In this document: positions 1 to 11,323 of the stretch, piece by piece
Layout of the letters: each line of letters starts with the position of its first letter
Position numbering within the stretch: the stretch's first letter is position 1
NCBI GenBank assembly: GCA_036873135.1
Contig: JAPTYO010000001.1
Location: 43,672,774-43,736,773 of the forward strand
Direction of reading: 5' to 3'
Source of the DNA: Clarkia xantiana subsp. parviflora
Lineage: Eukaryota > Streptophyta > Magnoliopsida > Myrtales > Onagraceae
Length of the DNA stretch: 64,000 nucleotides
Program-made: the position numbers and the translations under genes
Notes under the pieces: model-generated
Databases searched by the model: none
Seen by the model: the letters and a program-made list of their open reading frames with translations, nothing else
Told to the model about the DNA's origin: nothing

Positions 1-2006
1 CATGCCCATGAAGTCACGGTATTGACTAATCAGCCCCTGAAACACTTTTTGAACCGACCGGAGGCGTCGGGGAGATTGGTAAAATGGGCCATCGAGCTGA
101 CGGAGTTCCGTATTCATTTCGCTCCGAGAACCGCTATTAAGGGCCAGGCATTGGCAGATTTTATAGCTGAGTCTACGGCACCCGATCTGGAAGTAACGGG
201 TCCCGCAGAGGGGGCATCCATGGAGGAAGTTCCGACAACAGAACAACAGCCAGAACAGCCAGATGAGGAGAATACCTGGGAGATGTACACTGATGGTTCA
301 TCGAGTGTAGAAGGCTCGGGGGCAGGATTCATATTGATACAGCCCGGTGGAGGCGAGCCCCTACGATATGCCTTGGCGTTGACGTTCAAAGCCACCAACA
401 ACGAAGCGGAGTATGAGGCTCTCATCACAGGCCTTAAGATTGCCAAGGGTACGGGGGTCGATCATTTAAAAGTGAAGTGCGATGCCAGCTTGATCGTGAA
501 TCAAGTCCAGGGGAACTATGAAGCCAAGAGCCCAACAATGAAGAAGTATTTGCACGAGGTGCAGACTTTGAAGAGAAGTTTCAAAAGCTTCAATATCGAG
601 GCAATCCCGAGGGAAGAAAACGCGGAAGCAGATGCCTTAAGCAAGTTCGCTCTGGGAGTGGCCCCTGAGGAGAATCGGAGGGTGCATTTCCTAGAAAAGG
701 TGATTATCTCAAACATTGATCCGGCGGAGATCTGTGCTATTGAGACAGGATCGGAGGAAGAAGAGAAGCCCACTTGGATGACCCCGATGGTCACATACCT
801 GACTACAGGGGTACTCCCCGTTGATAAAGTGGCAGCTGTCAGGTTGCGTCGGATTGCGGACAACTACGCGATGGTGGACAACCAATTATACAAAAAAGGG
901 TACGTAAAGCCTTTCTTAAAATGCGTAGCAGAACCTGACACGAATCGGATCCTGAGGGAGCTACACGAAGGAGTCGCGGCCTGTCATGAAGGGGCCCGAT
1001 CTCTAGTGAGGAAGGCATTGAATTTAGGCTATTATTGGCCCTCGATGAATAAGGAAGCGACCGCGATGGTCCGATCCTGTGATACATGCCAGAAGTACGC
1101 TCCAAATATCGTGGCTCCCGCCGCGGACTTAATGCCCATCAGGAGTGCATGGCCCTTCGCGCAATGGGGGATTGATTTGGTGGGACCTCTTCCCTAAGCG
1201 AAAGGTCAGTGCAAGTATTTGCTCGTGGCCATCGACTACTTTTCAAAGTGGATAGAGGCTAAAGCATTGGCTAAAACGACGGGGCAGCAGATCCTCAAGT
1301 TCCTTCAAACTCAGATCGTATCCCGGTACGGGGTTCCTCGAGTGTTGATCAGCGACAACGGCCCTCCGTTCAATGGGGCTCAGTTGAAGGAGTACCTGGA
1401 AGAACTAAACATTGAGCATTAGACCGCTTCAGTCCGCCACGCTCAGACCAATGGCCAGGTAGAATCAGCCAACAAGATCGTGATGGATGGCTTGAAGAAG
1501 AGAGTCTATGCCTTACAGGGCCATTGGCTGGATGAGCTCGAGAACGTGCTGTGGGCCGTGAGAACAACACCCAAGCAGTCAACAGGAGAAACTCCGTTTG
1601 GCCTAGTCTATGGCACGGAGGCAGTCGCTCCCGTGGAAATAGCGATGGCGTCCCATCGCGCGAAATATTACGAGCCTCTGACAAACGAGGAAATGAGACG
1701 TCTAGACTTAGACTTGCTCGAGGAAAAAAGATGGAAGGTTGATGAAGTCCAGGCCCGAATGCGTCTGGCAACAGCCCGATATTACAATCGGCGTGTTAAG
1801 TCCCGACAATTCTTCGTGGGAGAACTTGTCTGGCGGAGGAACGAGTTCGTTCATCAAGATCGATCAACAAGTTATCACCAAAATGGGAGGGACCTTACAA
1901 GATCGTAGGGATGCCAGCACCCAATGCATACAGGCTAGAGGACCTTGATGGCAAGACGTTGAAACATTCCTTCAGTGACGAACACTTGAAGAAGTATCAT
2001 GTTTGA
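1..2006 (+). pseudogene. Ty3/gypsy (Tat-type) pol 3' fragment: RNase H, second RNase H, integrase
   Basis: The reading frame is already open at base 1, so the RT part lies outside the window. In order it shows the end of the RT-linked RNase H (about 1-180; motif ALADFIAE), a second, archaeal-type RNase H (about 277-650; YTDGSS and ADALSKFA), the integrase zinc finger (about 955-1100; C-x2-C in CDTCQKYA), the integrase core (DLVGPLP, VAIDYFSKW, SDNGPPF) and a C-terminal tail ending at TGA 2004-2006. The extra RNase H before integrase is typical of the Tat clade. The frame is broken by TAA at 1195-1197, TAG at 1420-1422 and a frameshift between about 1840 and 1884 (frame 1 to frame 3). It therefore cannot make a full polyprotein and is a dead copy, although each domain is well preserved. 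Confidence 0.93.
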
Positions 2007-2797
2007 TATTAAGCCGTCGTAAAGGGCGCAAATTGTCTATCAATAAGATCCGATGTAAGCCTATTTTGAGTTATTTATGAATAAAAGAAGTTGTTTCCGA
2101 TCAAATTACTTTTAGATTTATTCTAAACTGTTAGTAAAACGTCCTGAAGGACGCGACAAAAGCCTTCCAAGGTAAGATAAAAGCCTTCCGAGGTATGCGT
2201 AAGTCGTCTATATGATGCGGCCAAAAGCCTTAACGGGTATGGACAAAAGCCCTACGGGGTACACGTAAGTCGTCTATATGATGCAACCAAAAGCCTAGGT
2301 ACGAAAAGGCCCTGATAGGGTCCGCGTAAGTCGTCTATATGATGCGGCCAAAAGCCTTAACGGGTACGGAAAAGCCTTAACAAGTCCGCGTAAGTCATCT
2401 ATATGATGCGGCAAAAAGCCTTAAAGGGTACGATTAAGCCGTCCGGTAGAGACGCAGTAAAAGCCTTAAGTGGTGAAGTCCCGATTTTGGACGAGAAACC
2501 TTAAGTGGTGAAGTCTCGATTTTGGACGAGAAACCTTAAGTGGTGAAGTCCCGATTTTGGACAAGAAACCTTAAACGGTAAAATCTCGAGTAAAGCGTCG
2601 GAAAGACGTATGAAGTCATTTTAATGGCGCATCGGAACGTTCTGAGTAACGAATTTAAAGCCGTTTTAGATAAAGTGCAAATGAGTATCGGTGCCAAAAC
2701 AGATGGAAAGAAACTACTTATATAAAGGCCAGAAGGCCAAAGAGGTTCGATACAAGAGATAAAGGAGAAAGACAACAAGGACTAAAAGATGTAAACA
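2007..2797. repeat. Tandem-repeat spacer between pol and the antisense gene of the Tat element
   Basis: Two arrays are visible. From about 2199 to 2440 a unit of about 60-65 bp recurs, built around CGTAAGTCGTCTATATGATG and AAAGCCTTAACGGGTACG. From 2461 to 2565 there are three 35-bp units (2461-2495, 2496-2530, 2531-2565) containing GGTGAAGTC and GATTTTGGAC, with a partial fourth. No open frame of note. Such arrays are common in the untranslated part of large Tat elements. The segment from about 2600 to 2797 also forms the 3' flank of the antisense gene. Confidence 0.85.
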
Positions 2798-5524
2798 TTA
2801 AGCTTGGTCCTTGTTGGAAGATGGATCCTCAGCAGCATCGGAGGGAGCAAAGTTCGGAGGGGCCTGGGCGGAAGGCTCCGCAGTTGGCGGAGTCGGGTCC
2901 ACGGCAGCGGCCTCTTCACTCTCCGCGGGGAGGTTGAAGTATTTCTCCGCGAAGGGGGCGAGGGTCTCGGACTTCTTGAAATCGATAGAATCCTCGTATG
3001 CTGTGTAGAGCTCTTCGACAGCATTGAACAGAACGTTCTCCACCTCGGACTTACAGAACTCTACAGCAGCCACCTTGAATTCTTCAGAGTCCCGATACTT
3101 CTCAAGGCCCCGCTGACGGCCCTCCTCGAGGCCCCGCTGGTTGCCCTCCTCGAGGCCCTGAGCCTTTGCCTCAGCCAGCCTGGCAGAGAACTCAGCCCTC
3201 TCTGCCTCAAACTTTGCCTTGGCCTCCGCGAGGAGATCCGCGAAGACGTTTTTCTCATGAATGAGCTGCTTCTTTTCCTCCTCATTCCGCTGCTGCTCCA
3301 CCTGGACCATCTTCCGCTCCCGACGCATGACAGCCTCATGATCGTGGACTTTCTTGAGCAGGCCCGTGGTCATCTCGTCTAGGAGAGCTTTCTCCTTGGC
3401 CATCTTGTTCTTGGCCGCCACCGCCTCGTCGAGCTCCACCTGAAGCTTGGCTAACGCATCAGGGTCCGACTTAGCTTCAGCCTCCTCCAAAGCACTCTTC
3501 AGGGCTAAGGCGATGGCGAAACTTCGGTGCTGGTCCGCAGTTTCCTAAGGCAAGAGGAAAAAGGATTAGAATTCGATGGTCGAAGATGGATAAAGAAGAA
3601 AACAAGTAAAGGTAAAGTATTACCTCCATCCGGCGAACGGCCATAGCGCGGAACTCCTCTTCAATGTCCTCCCGCGACAGACAAAGCGGCTGTATCAAGG
3701 AGGGAGGAATTGATCCTGCCAGTAGATGCAGAGCCACGTCGGGCTGAAGATTATCACGTCGGATCGAAAACCCTTGGAGGGATTCGATCGGACGCCAGGG
3801 GACCGCCGCCTGGTCGGGGGTGTAGATCTTGTACACATCATCCATCGGAAGACGAGGGATAACCTCGGCATCATCGACGGGGGGAACTACCTCGGTCGGA
3901 GGAAGCTCAGGAGTAGGAGTACGGAAAACAGGAGGAGGACTCCGAGACACGTCCCTCACAGCGGGCTCCATGTTCCTGGACCCCGATCTTCCGCGGGGAA
4001 GCAGGCCCCCCTCGTCAGGCTCCTCGGCAGAAGGAGAAGCCTCCAAATCAGTCACCCGACGGAACTGAGCTTCCGCCGGGACGTCCTCCCGCATCAGTTC
4101 TTGCGGAGCCGCAGTCTCCGCTGGAATGACAGCCTCCGTCGGGACAGGAGTATCCGAGAGACCTGCGGTGGCAGGACGAACATGATCAGGAATAATTCCG
4201 CCAGGACACCAGAGAATTTGACGTTCGACATGTTGGTCTTTCCCATGGAAGTTATAATGTCTCGCCTTAAGAACGCGGGGGACTTCTCCTTGAAGGATAT
4301 ATTTAATTTCCCGAACACGCGACTCCCGATCTGCGGGGATAAATTCCTTGGGAACTAATTTCTTATATCGTTTAATTGCACGACGAACGCGCTTACCTTC
4401 CTCGACAGTAGTGGCCCCGAAGGCCCGATCTATCTCTCCCCTCTTGGCCTTCTTGGCCCCGACCTGCTCTTCGGCGGAAGGAGCAGCAAACATAGGAGTG
4501 GAAGAGGAAGCACCTTTCTTCACCAGCTTTCGCTTCCGCTTGGAGCCACTCTGGACGGCATCAGTCTCGCCCTGCTTTATAAGGAGATGGGTCAGCAGAG
4601 AAGCCTTCTTGGCTGCAAAGGTAAAAAATAAGATAGTTAGAAATATTACCCAAACGACCAAATCCTTGGAAACAGAGTCAAGGAGTCGGACTCCGATCAT
4701 GATCAGGTCCTTCTCCCGGAGCTTGTTGGCGTCGAGGGGTATGAAGTTGTCTCCCCAACGGTAGAGCTGAACCATCTGGAGGGTGTTGAGGTCATCCTCG
4801 GTGTAGTCTAGGAGCTTGGGGGCAGGGTCCGTCGTGACCTCCCATCGAGGTCATGGGACAGAGCTGTGCTGGACGAAGAAGTAGTACTTCTTCCATCCGC
4901 TATTGTCAGACCCCGAATCACGTATCAGTATCCGATCCTTGTGGAACTTCCAAGTCTCGCTGTCCCAGCCGAAACGTGAAAGTTGCTCCTTTGTCCACTT
5001 GGGGAGTCGAGGGGAGAAGGAGCAGACACCAGCTTTGTTGCACTTCATGCCATAGAAAGTGCGGAATAGCAGTAGACTGTACGTCCACTGCTGGCGATGG
5101 CATAAGTATTGGAAGGCATTCCACACGCGGATGGCGTGTGGAGAGAAGGTACAGGGATGCGTTTTGTAGAAGTTGCACATCTCCACCATATTTCCGCAGA
5201 AGGGGAACCGAATCCCCGCGCTTATTTGACCGGCGGAGACGAACACTTCCCCTGCCCGAGGAGGCGTAATGATGTGCTTCCTTCTGACAGCAGGTTGAGA
5301 CTCATACGGGAAACGAGGTTCCCAATCTGAGGTAATACACCCCTCTCTAAGGGCAACCTCATATGAAGCCTCAGAGATCTCATTGACGACAAATTCGAAA
5401 ATGAAAGGAGCCCTAGCTTCAGAACTAGCTTCGTCTAAAACGATTGCAAACAAAAGAATTTGAGAAAAGGAGAACAGAGAGCAAGTAAATCACGAAAACA
5501 TAGAGGAAAGCCCTTACCAGACAT
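2798..5524 (-). pseudogene. Antisense accessory gene (aORF) of the Tat element, Transposase_28-like
   Basis: A spliced gene runs opposite to pol. The first exon is only ATG TCT G (5524-5518), with donor GTAAGG. Intron 5517-5435 ends TTTTAG, and exon 2 starts at 5434. A second intron lies near 4613-4690 (exact donor unclear), the third exon ends at 3624, intron 3623-3545 follows, and the last exon is 3544-2798. The N-terminal half resembles the plant family annotated as putative gypsy-type transposon protein (Transposase_28). The middle is Pro/Ser-rich. The C-terminal 200 residues are a charged coiled coil with GLEEG repeats. An in-frame TGA at 4853-4851 separates exon 2 in two while both sides stay in the same frame, so this copy is broken. 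Antisense accessory ORFs between pol and the 3' LTR are known from Tat elements; their function is unknown. Confidence 0.8.
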
Positions 5525-6185
5525 GATCGGTGGTTGAAGAGGTGAAATGAAGGAAGATCGGAAGGGTTGAAGGCCTTGATCACTTGAACAGCAGGAGAAA
5601 CTTGGAGAAGAAGCTTCGAATGCAAGAATGGCTGAAATCGAGAGAGTGCAGAAGAAGTGAATAAAGCCAGGGTTTTAGCTTTTATAAGCAAAAGGACAAC
5701 GGGAGGGACTTAATCTGGACCGTTGAAGACGAAACGATTTGATCACAATCATTGAAATTATGGAGACGGTACGGAAAAGACAGCTGGATGGGCTTGATCC
5801 GCACCGTTGAAGAGGAAACGACACGATCTTAATTACCGAGATTATAGGTACGGAAGGGACGTGCGTGACGTCACAGCTGCTTTTTCAGAAAATAACAGTC
5901 ACGCCGGTTTAAACGTCGTTTCCTTATCCCTAGACATTTAATGCTACAGTAACCGAGGAGTCTCCTCGGATTTGGCAACTGCCCATGGGGCCTGGTGGGC
6001 CCAAGGCAATCATGAGTAGGAGACTCTGTTATACAACAATTATACGCAAGGCAAAAGCCTCCGACGGTGGTATCGGAAGGTATGAAAACAAAGGCCTCCA
6101 ACGGTGGTATTGGAAGGTATAAAAACAAAAACCTCCGACAATGAGGTCAGAAGAGCTGAATTAAAAGACATGACGAACTAAAAGT
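5525..6185. other. Upstream region of the antisense gene, Tat internal sequence
   Basis: Non-coding retrotransposon sequence. It holds imperfect repeats: a motif around GACCGTTGAAGA at 5720 and 5800, and a ~45-bp unit containing CCTCCGACGGTGGTAT at about 6057-6140. It should contain the promoter of the antisense gene. An AT-poor leader precedes the ATG at 5524, and TTTTATAAGC at 5680-5689 may include a TATA-like element on the minus strand (weak). Confidence 0.5.
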
Positions 6186-6206
6186 CCCCCATGTCTTGGG
6201 GGCAAA
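6186..6206 (+). other. Polypurine tract region of the Tat element
   Basis: The bases ending GTCTTGGGGGCAAA lie directly before the LTR start TGATGG at 6207. This is the expected place and make-up of the plus-strand primer of an LTR retrotransposon. Confidence 0.7.
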
Positions 6207-6955
6207 TGATGGGTTCCGATGTAATCGTTAGCCCCGTTAACAGCCAATGGACGGCGAGTAGGTCCAGTGGGCCTCGGGAAAAGCCTAGAAAACCCAGAGG
6301 CCCAGCAAGAAGGGTCCCGACTTTAGCGGTCCCGATGTATGAGCTGAATGCTCCCGATGATAAGCCTCTGAGTAGGCCCCGATATGCCTTAGTAAAGGCC
6401 CCGATAATGAAGCCCCGCAGAGGCTGGACCTGTCCCGTAGAGACTGAAGGTCCTGGGTGGTGATCTAGAATGAGACAACTCTGGAGTCTCCGACGGGAGT
6501 CGGGACTTTTGATCAGAGGATAAAGACCGAGAAATCCGCTTACTAGATAGAGTAGTGGAAGACGGTTATTCCCCGAGATACGCAGGGCGTGCCCGAGATA
6601 CGCGGAGTACGGGTAAGATACGCGGAGCGTGGGGCAAGATATACGGAATCCCGACCGAGATATGCGGAATCGTGGCGAGATACACGGAATCATGGGTAAA
6701 ACTGCCAGGCACAGTAACAGGTAACTGAGTAACTTCCCCTCCTATATAAAGGAGGAAGTTACCTCAGAAAACCCTAATCATCTAATACGAACTTAGAACT
6801 TTTGCTTACCACCCCATTGATCACATACTCATTTAAGCATCGGAGAGAGATTTTGGGTCACCACCCAGGTCATCCCCTTTTGCAGGATTACGCGGAGCCC
6901 AGAAGTCCAGAGCTTTCCGTCAAGGACGTAACGGAGCTTCGCCCGTGATCCAACA
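6207..6955 (+). mobile_element. 3' LTR of the Tat-type Ty3/gypsy element
   Basis: About 749 bp, starting TGATGG after the polypurine tract and ending ATCCAACA, the near inverted complement of the start. A TATA box (TATATAAA, 6743-6750) is followed by the R/U5 motif ATTTAAGCATCGGAGAG at about 6832, which also occurs in the two other Tat LTRs of this window. From about 6575 to 6700 there are roughly six ~20-bp units of the type GAGATACGCGGA. The flank after 6955 begins GTTTC; the left end of the element is outside the window, so the TSD cannot be checked. Confidence 0.85.
6743..6750 (+). promoter_or_regulatory. TATA box of the Tat LTR
   Basis: TATATAAA stands between two copies of a short CCTCC/GGAGG inverted motif, about 90 bp before the conserved CATCGGAG motif. 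It fits the U3 promoter position of the LTR. Confidence 0.7.
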
Positions 6956-7666
6956 GTTTCGTTGCTGTTGAGGATGAACGGGTCTCGATGACGAGCGGCT
7001 TGATAAGAGTTAAGACCAAGAAGCTGTACCTACCTGCAACATATATGGGAATCAGCAAATTGGAACCAAACGCAACATTCGGTTTGACGAGGAGCTCCGG
7101 GCGGACAGGGACAGATCTCGGGGCAGCGGCAACGAACTAGCGATCGTCGAGCAGATTCGACGGCGAGCTCTTGGTGATAACTCCGACGGACGACGACAAG
7201 ACGAGGTTGGAGTACTGGCCAGACTTGGGCAGAGCGAGGTCCTGGTGGCACGATGGTCGGAGGAAGGCTTGGTCGATGAAGACGACCTGCAACAGAGGTG
7301 ACGGAGGATTGCAGCAGCAGCGTCACGAGCAGAAACAGAGCAACTCAATGACGCAGGGACGGACGATTGTCGTCAGAGCGGTAGCGAAACGCGGCGTCAG
7401 GCGGACCTTGACTGCGGGGACGAAACTCGAGGCAGAGAGCGTCGTAGTCGGGATCGTCCACGGTCGAGACGGCAGCCAGGCGACGAGTGTCGGCGAAGCA
7501 CGGAAGTGGAGGGTCGTCGTGAGGAGGTCGAGGCCGGTGAGTGGCGAGCGGAACTCCGGTGCTGTCGAAGGTGGGTGGCAGCGGTGAAAGGGCTACTCAA
7601 AATTAGGTCCAACAACGTGGCCTAATCGGAAGCAGTGGCAGTCCGGGTTGGTGCCGATCGGTGCTG
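6956..7666. other. GC-rich segment without a recognised gene
   Basis: This stretch is clearly more GC-rich than its surroundings and is open in several frames on both strands (for example 7171-7587 + and 7397-7615 -). The translations are Arg/Ser-rich and match no family I know. It may be a gene fragment or the 5' part of an old repeat that the Tat element landed in. I assign no product. Confidence 0.4.
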
Positions 7667-7674
7667 ATCGGAGG

Positions 7675-8149
7675 TAGGGATGTCAACGGGGCGGGTCGGG
7701 GCGGGTATCGCTTGCCCCGTACCCGCCCCGCGGGTCGAGATGGTCGATCCGTACCCGCCCCACACAGTTCACGGGGCGGGGCGGGTCGACCCGCGGGTCA
7801 CCTATTAGTGGTATATTATATATTATTAGCAATTTAAACTCTAAATTATATATTTACCATATACAAATTCAATTTAAAATTTAAATCACAAATAATAAAT
7901 TTAACTTCAAATCCAAATACAAGTCACAAATCCTAATTATTTTAACTATGTATTATATTACCTATATAGTTTTATATAAATATGTGTAATATATATATAA
8001 ATTATCCACATACGGGGCGGGGCGGATCAACGGGGCGGGACGACCCAAAACCGTACCCGCCCCACGGGTCACGGATCGCGGATCAACGGGTCAAAATCGG
8101 GGCGGGGCCCCGCGGGTCACGGCTTACCCGTGACCCGTTGCCATCCCTA
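7675..8149. mobile_element. hAT-type MITE with GC-rich ends
   Basis: 475 bp bounded by TAGGGATGTCAACGGG and CCCGTTGCCATCCCTA, the usual hAT MITE termini of plants, and flanked by a perfect 8-bp TSD, ATCGGAGG (7667-7674 and 8150-8157). About 125 bp at the left end and 140 bp at the right end are very GC-rich runs of GGCGGG/CCCGCC; the core is AT-rich. No transposase. Confidence 0.93.
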
Positions 8150-8157
8150 ATCGGAGG

Positions 8158-8737
8158 TGGACTAAATATGTCGATGATGAGGAGCGAAGCCATCTGTTCT
8201 ATAATACCACAACCATAATATATGACAATATAATAACCAATGTATACCTACCACCAATGGATAAAAACTATAATAAAATAATCTAATAATGAATAACGAA
8301 TGAATTGAAAAAACACACAGAACAATTAATATACTTAGAGCTGAAGCGCGATTTCTTTTTTCAAGTTCGAGAGTGATCTTTATTATTTTCTTCTTTTTGT
8401 TTCCGTCCCCCTCTTTACGTTGTAGTAGACCCCTATATATATTATATATAGTACTTAGACCTAGTTTAATTAAGCAGTAAATTACACTGATTTATTCTCC
8501 TAATATACTCTAAATATTCTAAATACTTAATACAAATATTCACAAATTATATACTGCAGTAAATACAGATAACTATCCTAATATTGCTCTGAGCATCTTT
8601 AGAAGCTTCGCGACTTGCCAAATTTAGACATTTTCTCATTTAGGTGCGCCACATGTCCGTGGTCCAAAATTAGGTGTTTACAAATATATTTGAGATATCT
8701 ATTACTAAAATATATTAGATTAAATACTTACAATTAT
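8158..8737. other. AT-rich intergenic sequence
   Basis: No gene, no clear repeat border. It includes a TATATATATT-type run near 8435. Confidence 0.4.
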
Positions 8738-9677
8738 GGGGATTTAAATCAATTCTGTACTTGGGCTAACGACCCAAAACAAACTGGTACCTACACTAAA
8801 TTTTGTTGCTTTTTGGTACCAGAGTTAATCTGGGTGTTGCACCATTAGAAATGCTGGTTAAAATTGACAGAATCGGTCATGTGCGGGGCACGTGACCATT
8901 TTTTTTTTTGCTAAATTCAAATTAGCCAGACAGAGGAAATGATGAAATTGCCTTTGGTTGATTTAACAAATAAACGAACCGTTTTGGGCTTCTATTCATC
9001 AGTCACTTCAGTTCGTCACCTTCTTCTTCCCCGGCTCCAAACCCTTGTTTTTCAACCAACCCAGACAGAGCTCTCTCTTTCCCTTCCCGGCGCCGGCGAT
9101 AGTTAGGATTTTGTCTCGTTCGTGGTTTTCCGGCGTTTCGCGTTTCTTCCGGCAAGCTAATAGGAAATGGAGATCACGAGGAGGACAAAACATGAGAATG
9201 GCACCAAACACCACCACCAGTTCAAGTGATGCAGCCAGGATGATACTGTGAGAGTGGTAGGCTAGGCAGTAGATTTTTGGTAAGGCTTTAGGTTAAATGT
9301 TGATAGTTGAAACCTTTTTTTTTTGTTATGTAGTCCTGGGTCTGTCTTACATGTGAAAGCAAACTGTTGAATAGTTATGTATGTAAGGGTATGTTATGAA
9401 ACTATTTTCGGTGTAATGCGTGAGTTTAATTTACCAGTGTACAATAGGTTTACATTTAACTCAGGTACCAATTTGCAACACTTAGACCAAAAATTATACT
9501 TATTACGAACATTTATATTAAATTAGATACCAAATTGCAACACTTAGAACAACACATATATTTAAAGAGAACAATTGAGTTTTGTCATACACCAAAATGA
9601 AACTATTACAACAACGACATCAAAAGACAGAACATACTATCCAAACATACCTAGAAACCATAAGAAGAAATAAAAAA

Positions 9678-10471
9678 GGGTTAATAAGTGTTTTGGTACA
9701 ACATGTTTGACGATTTTTGGTTTTTGGTGCAACATTTTTTTTTTGTATACTTTTGGTGCAATACGTTTGCAATTTGTACCACTTTTGGTGCATCCGTTAG
9801 TTGACCGTTAAATAGTCACGTGACTTGCACATGCCTAGCCCCAAAATTCTATTTTTTTTTCAATTTAGTCCTTAAATTTTTGTATTTTTACAATTTAGCC
9901 CCTAAACATTTTCAATCGTACTCTAGGGCTAAATTGACCTAGCCATGGTCCGACCCATGGCTAGGTCGAACCATGGCTAGGGTCACCGGACCTGGGCGAC
10001 CTTAACCATGGTCCGACCTAGCCATGGATCGGACCATGACTAGGTCAATTTAGGCTTATGGTCCAATTGAGTCAATTTTACCATAAGTTTAAATTGACCT
10101 AGTCATGTTTCGACCCATGGCTAGGGTCACCAAGCCTTGGTGACCCTAGCCATGGTTTGACCTAGACATGAATCGGACCATGGCTAGGTCAATTTAGTCT
10201 TAGGGTGCGGTTGAAAATGTTTAGGGGAAAAATTGCAAAAATACAAAGTTATGACAATAAATTTGAGGACTAAACTGAAAAAAATAGAAATTTTGGGCTA
10301 GGCATGTACAAGTCACGTGACTATTTAACGGTCAAACTAACGGTTAACTAGTGGACGCACCAAAAGTCGTACAAACTGCAAACGTATTGCACCAAAAATA
10401 TACAAAAAAAAAGATGTTGCACCAAAAGCAAAAAATCGTCAAACATGTTGTACCAAAACACCTATTAACCC
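9678..10471. mobile_element. MULE-type MITE nested in the 2.6-kb element
   Basis: 794 bp. It starts GGGTTAATAAGTGTTTTGG and ends with the inverted CCAAAACACCTATTAACCC. The perfect 9-bp TSD AATAAAAAA lies at 9669-9677 and 10472-10480. The two halves are inverted repeats of each other for several hundred bases. The core repeats CCATGGCTAGGTC-type motifs. Each arm has TCACGTGA. No coding sequence. Confidence 0.92.
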
Positions 10472-10639
10472 AATAAAAAAAGAACAGAACCGGTATGACA
10501 ACAACAAGTTTATAACTCTTTAATTTATTTTCATACATATGCAACTTGTGCTTATAAACCATCTATTTTTCATGAAAAAATTTCACCATTTCATGATGAA
10601 TCTTCTCATTTTCTTAAAAAAAAAAAAAAAAAAAAAAAC

Positions 10640-10994
10640 TTCTCATTTTGTTGATACTTCTCAAGTTTTACATCTGCAGCAGCCACCATCTTCTTTACCT
10701 TGGCAGAAACTCTCTTAGAATGAGGACTCACATTGACATCGTACCATTCGAAATACGGACAACCTGCTTCTTTTGTAATCGGCTAACCTGAAATCAGCAA
10801 TTGGGGGTAAAAACAACAACAAATTGTCTACAATTGAATGAACAAACACTTACATTCCAAATATGACACGTATAGAACCTCATTGCGAAATTTTCCCCGT
10901 GCCCGACGTTTTTATCACGGCAATCAGTCCACACTAACATTTTTTTTTGAGTGGGTGTGACCAATGAAGAACTAGAAGTTATGGAAGACATCAA
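10640..10994 (-). pseudogene. GRF-type zinc-finger protein remnant
   Basis: Exon 1 is 10994-10854 (47 codons, ending in FYTCHIWN), followed by donor GTAAGT. Exon 2 begins at 10782 in the same phase after an AG, and reads on to GCPYFEWYDV and a charged helix (KKMVAAADVKLEKYQ). The spacing FYTC...GCPYFEW is the second half of the plant GRF zinc finger, which ends in a conserved C-x-FF-x-W. The first CxC pair is not visible. After the helix the frame runs into 23 Ts on this strand (A run at 10616-10638). Downstream there is a hydrophobic stretch like the C-terminal membrane helix of such proteins (10470-10560), interrupted by the MITE. It looks like a gene piece carried by the surrounding element. 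Confidence 0.6.
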
Positions 10995-11323
10995 TTTGAG
11001 CTGTGGTCTTCAATTTCGCAACAATCTTGTCTTCAATTTCAGAGTAATCCCTAACTCCAAGCCCTAATTGTAATGAAAGGAGAAGAGGGCTTCTTGTATT
11101 AGTATTTGCAATAACGGCATTTTAGTCTCTCTCTCTTTTTTTTCCTGTCTTTGGCGGCAACAATGGTCACGTGCCGCGCACGTGACCGATTCTGTCAATT
11201 TTAACCAACATTTCTAACAGTGCAACACCCAGGTTAACTCGGGTACCAAAAAACAATAAAATTTAGTGGAGGTACCAATTCCTTTTGGGCTGTTAGCTCA
11301 GGTACCAAATTGATTTAAATCCC

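Larger units (their letters stand above)
8738..11323. mobile_element. 2.6-kb terminal-inverted-repeat element (MULE-like) carrying a GRF-zinc-finger gene remnant
   Basis: About 160 bp at 8738-8900 is repeated in inverted orientation at 11160-11323. The outer ends are GGGATTTAAATC and GATTTAAATCCC, and a CACGTG motif stands at the inner edge of each arm (8888-8893 and near 11166-11183). The flanks (TACAATTAT and TACATGATT) match only in part, so the TSD is not clean. The interior holds the minus-strand gene remnant 10640-10994 and a nested MULE MITE 9678-10471. The 9000-9250 segment has no product I recognise. Confidence 0.7.

Noticed and set aside
2461..2572. 35-bp direct repeats as a CRISPR-like array
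   Set aside because: The units are contiguous without spacers and lie in a plant retrotransposon.
7030..7615. GC-rich frames (both strands) as a gene
   Set aside because: Frames overlap on both strands with Arg/Ser-rich translations, no recognisable domain and no clear splice pattern.
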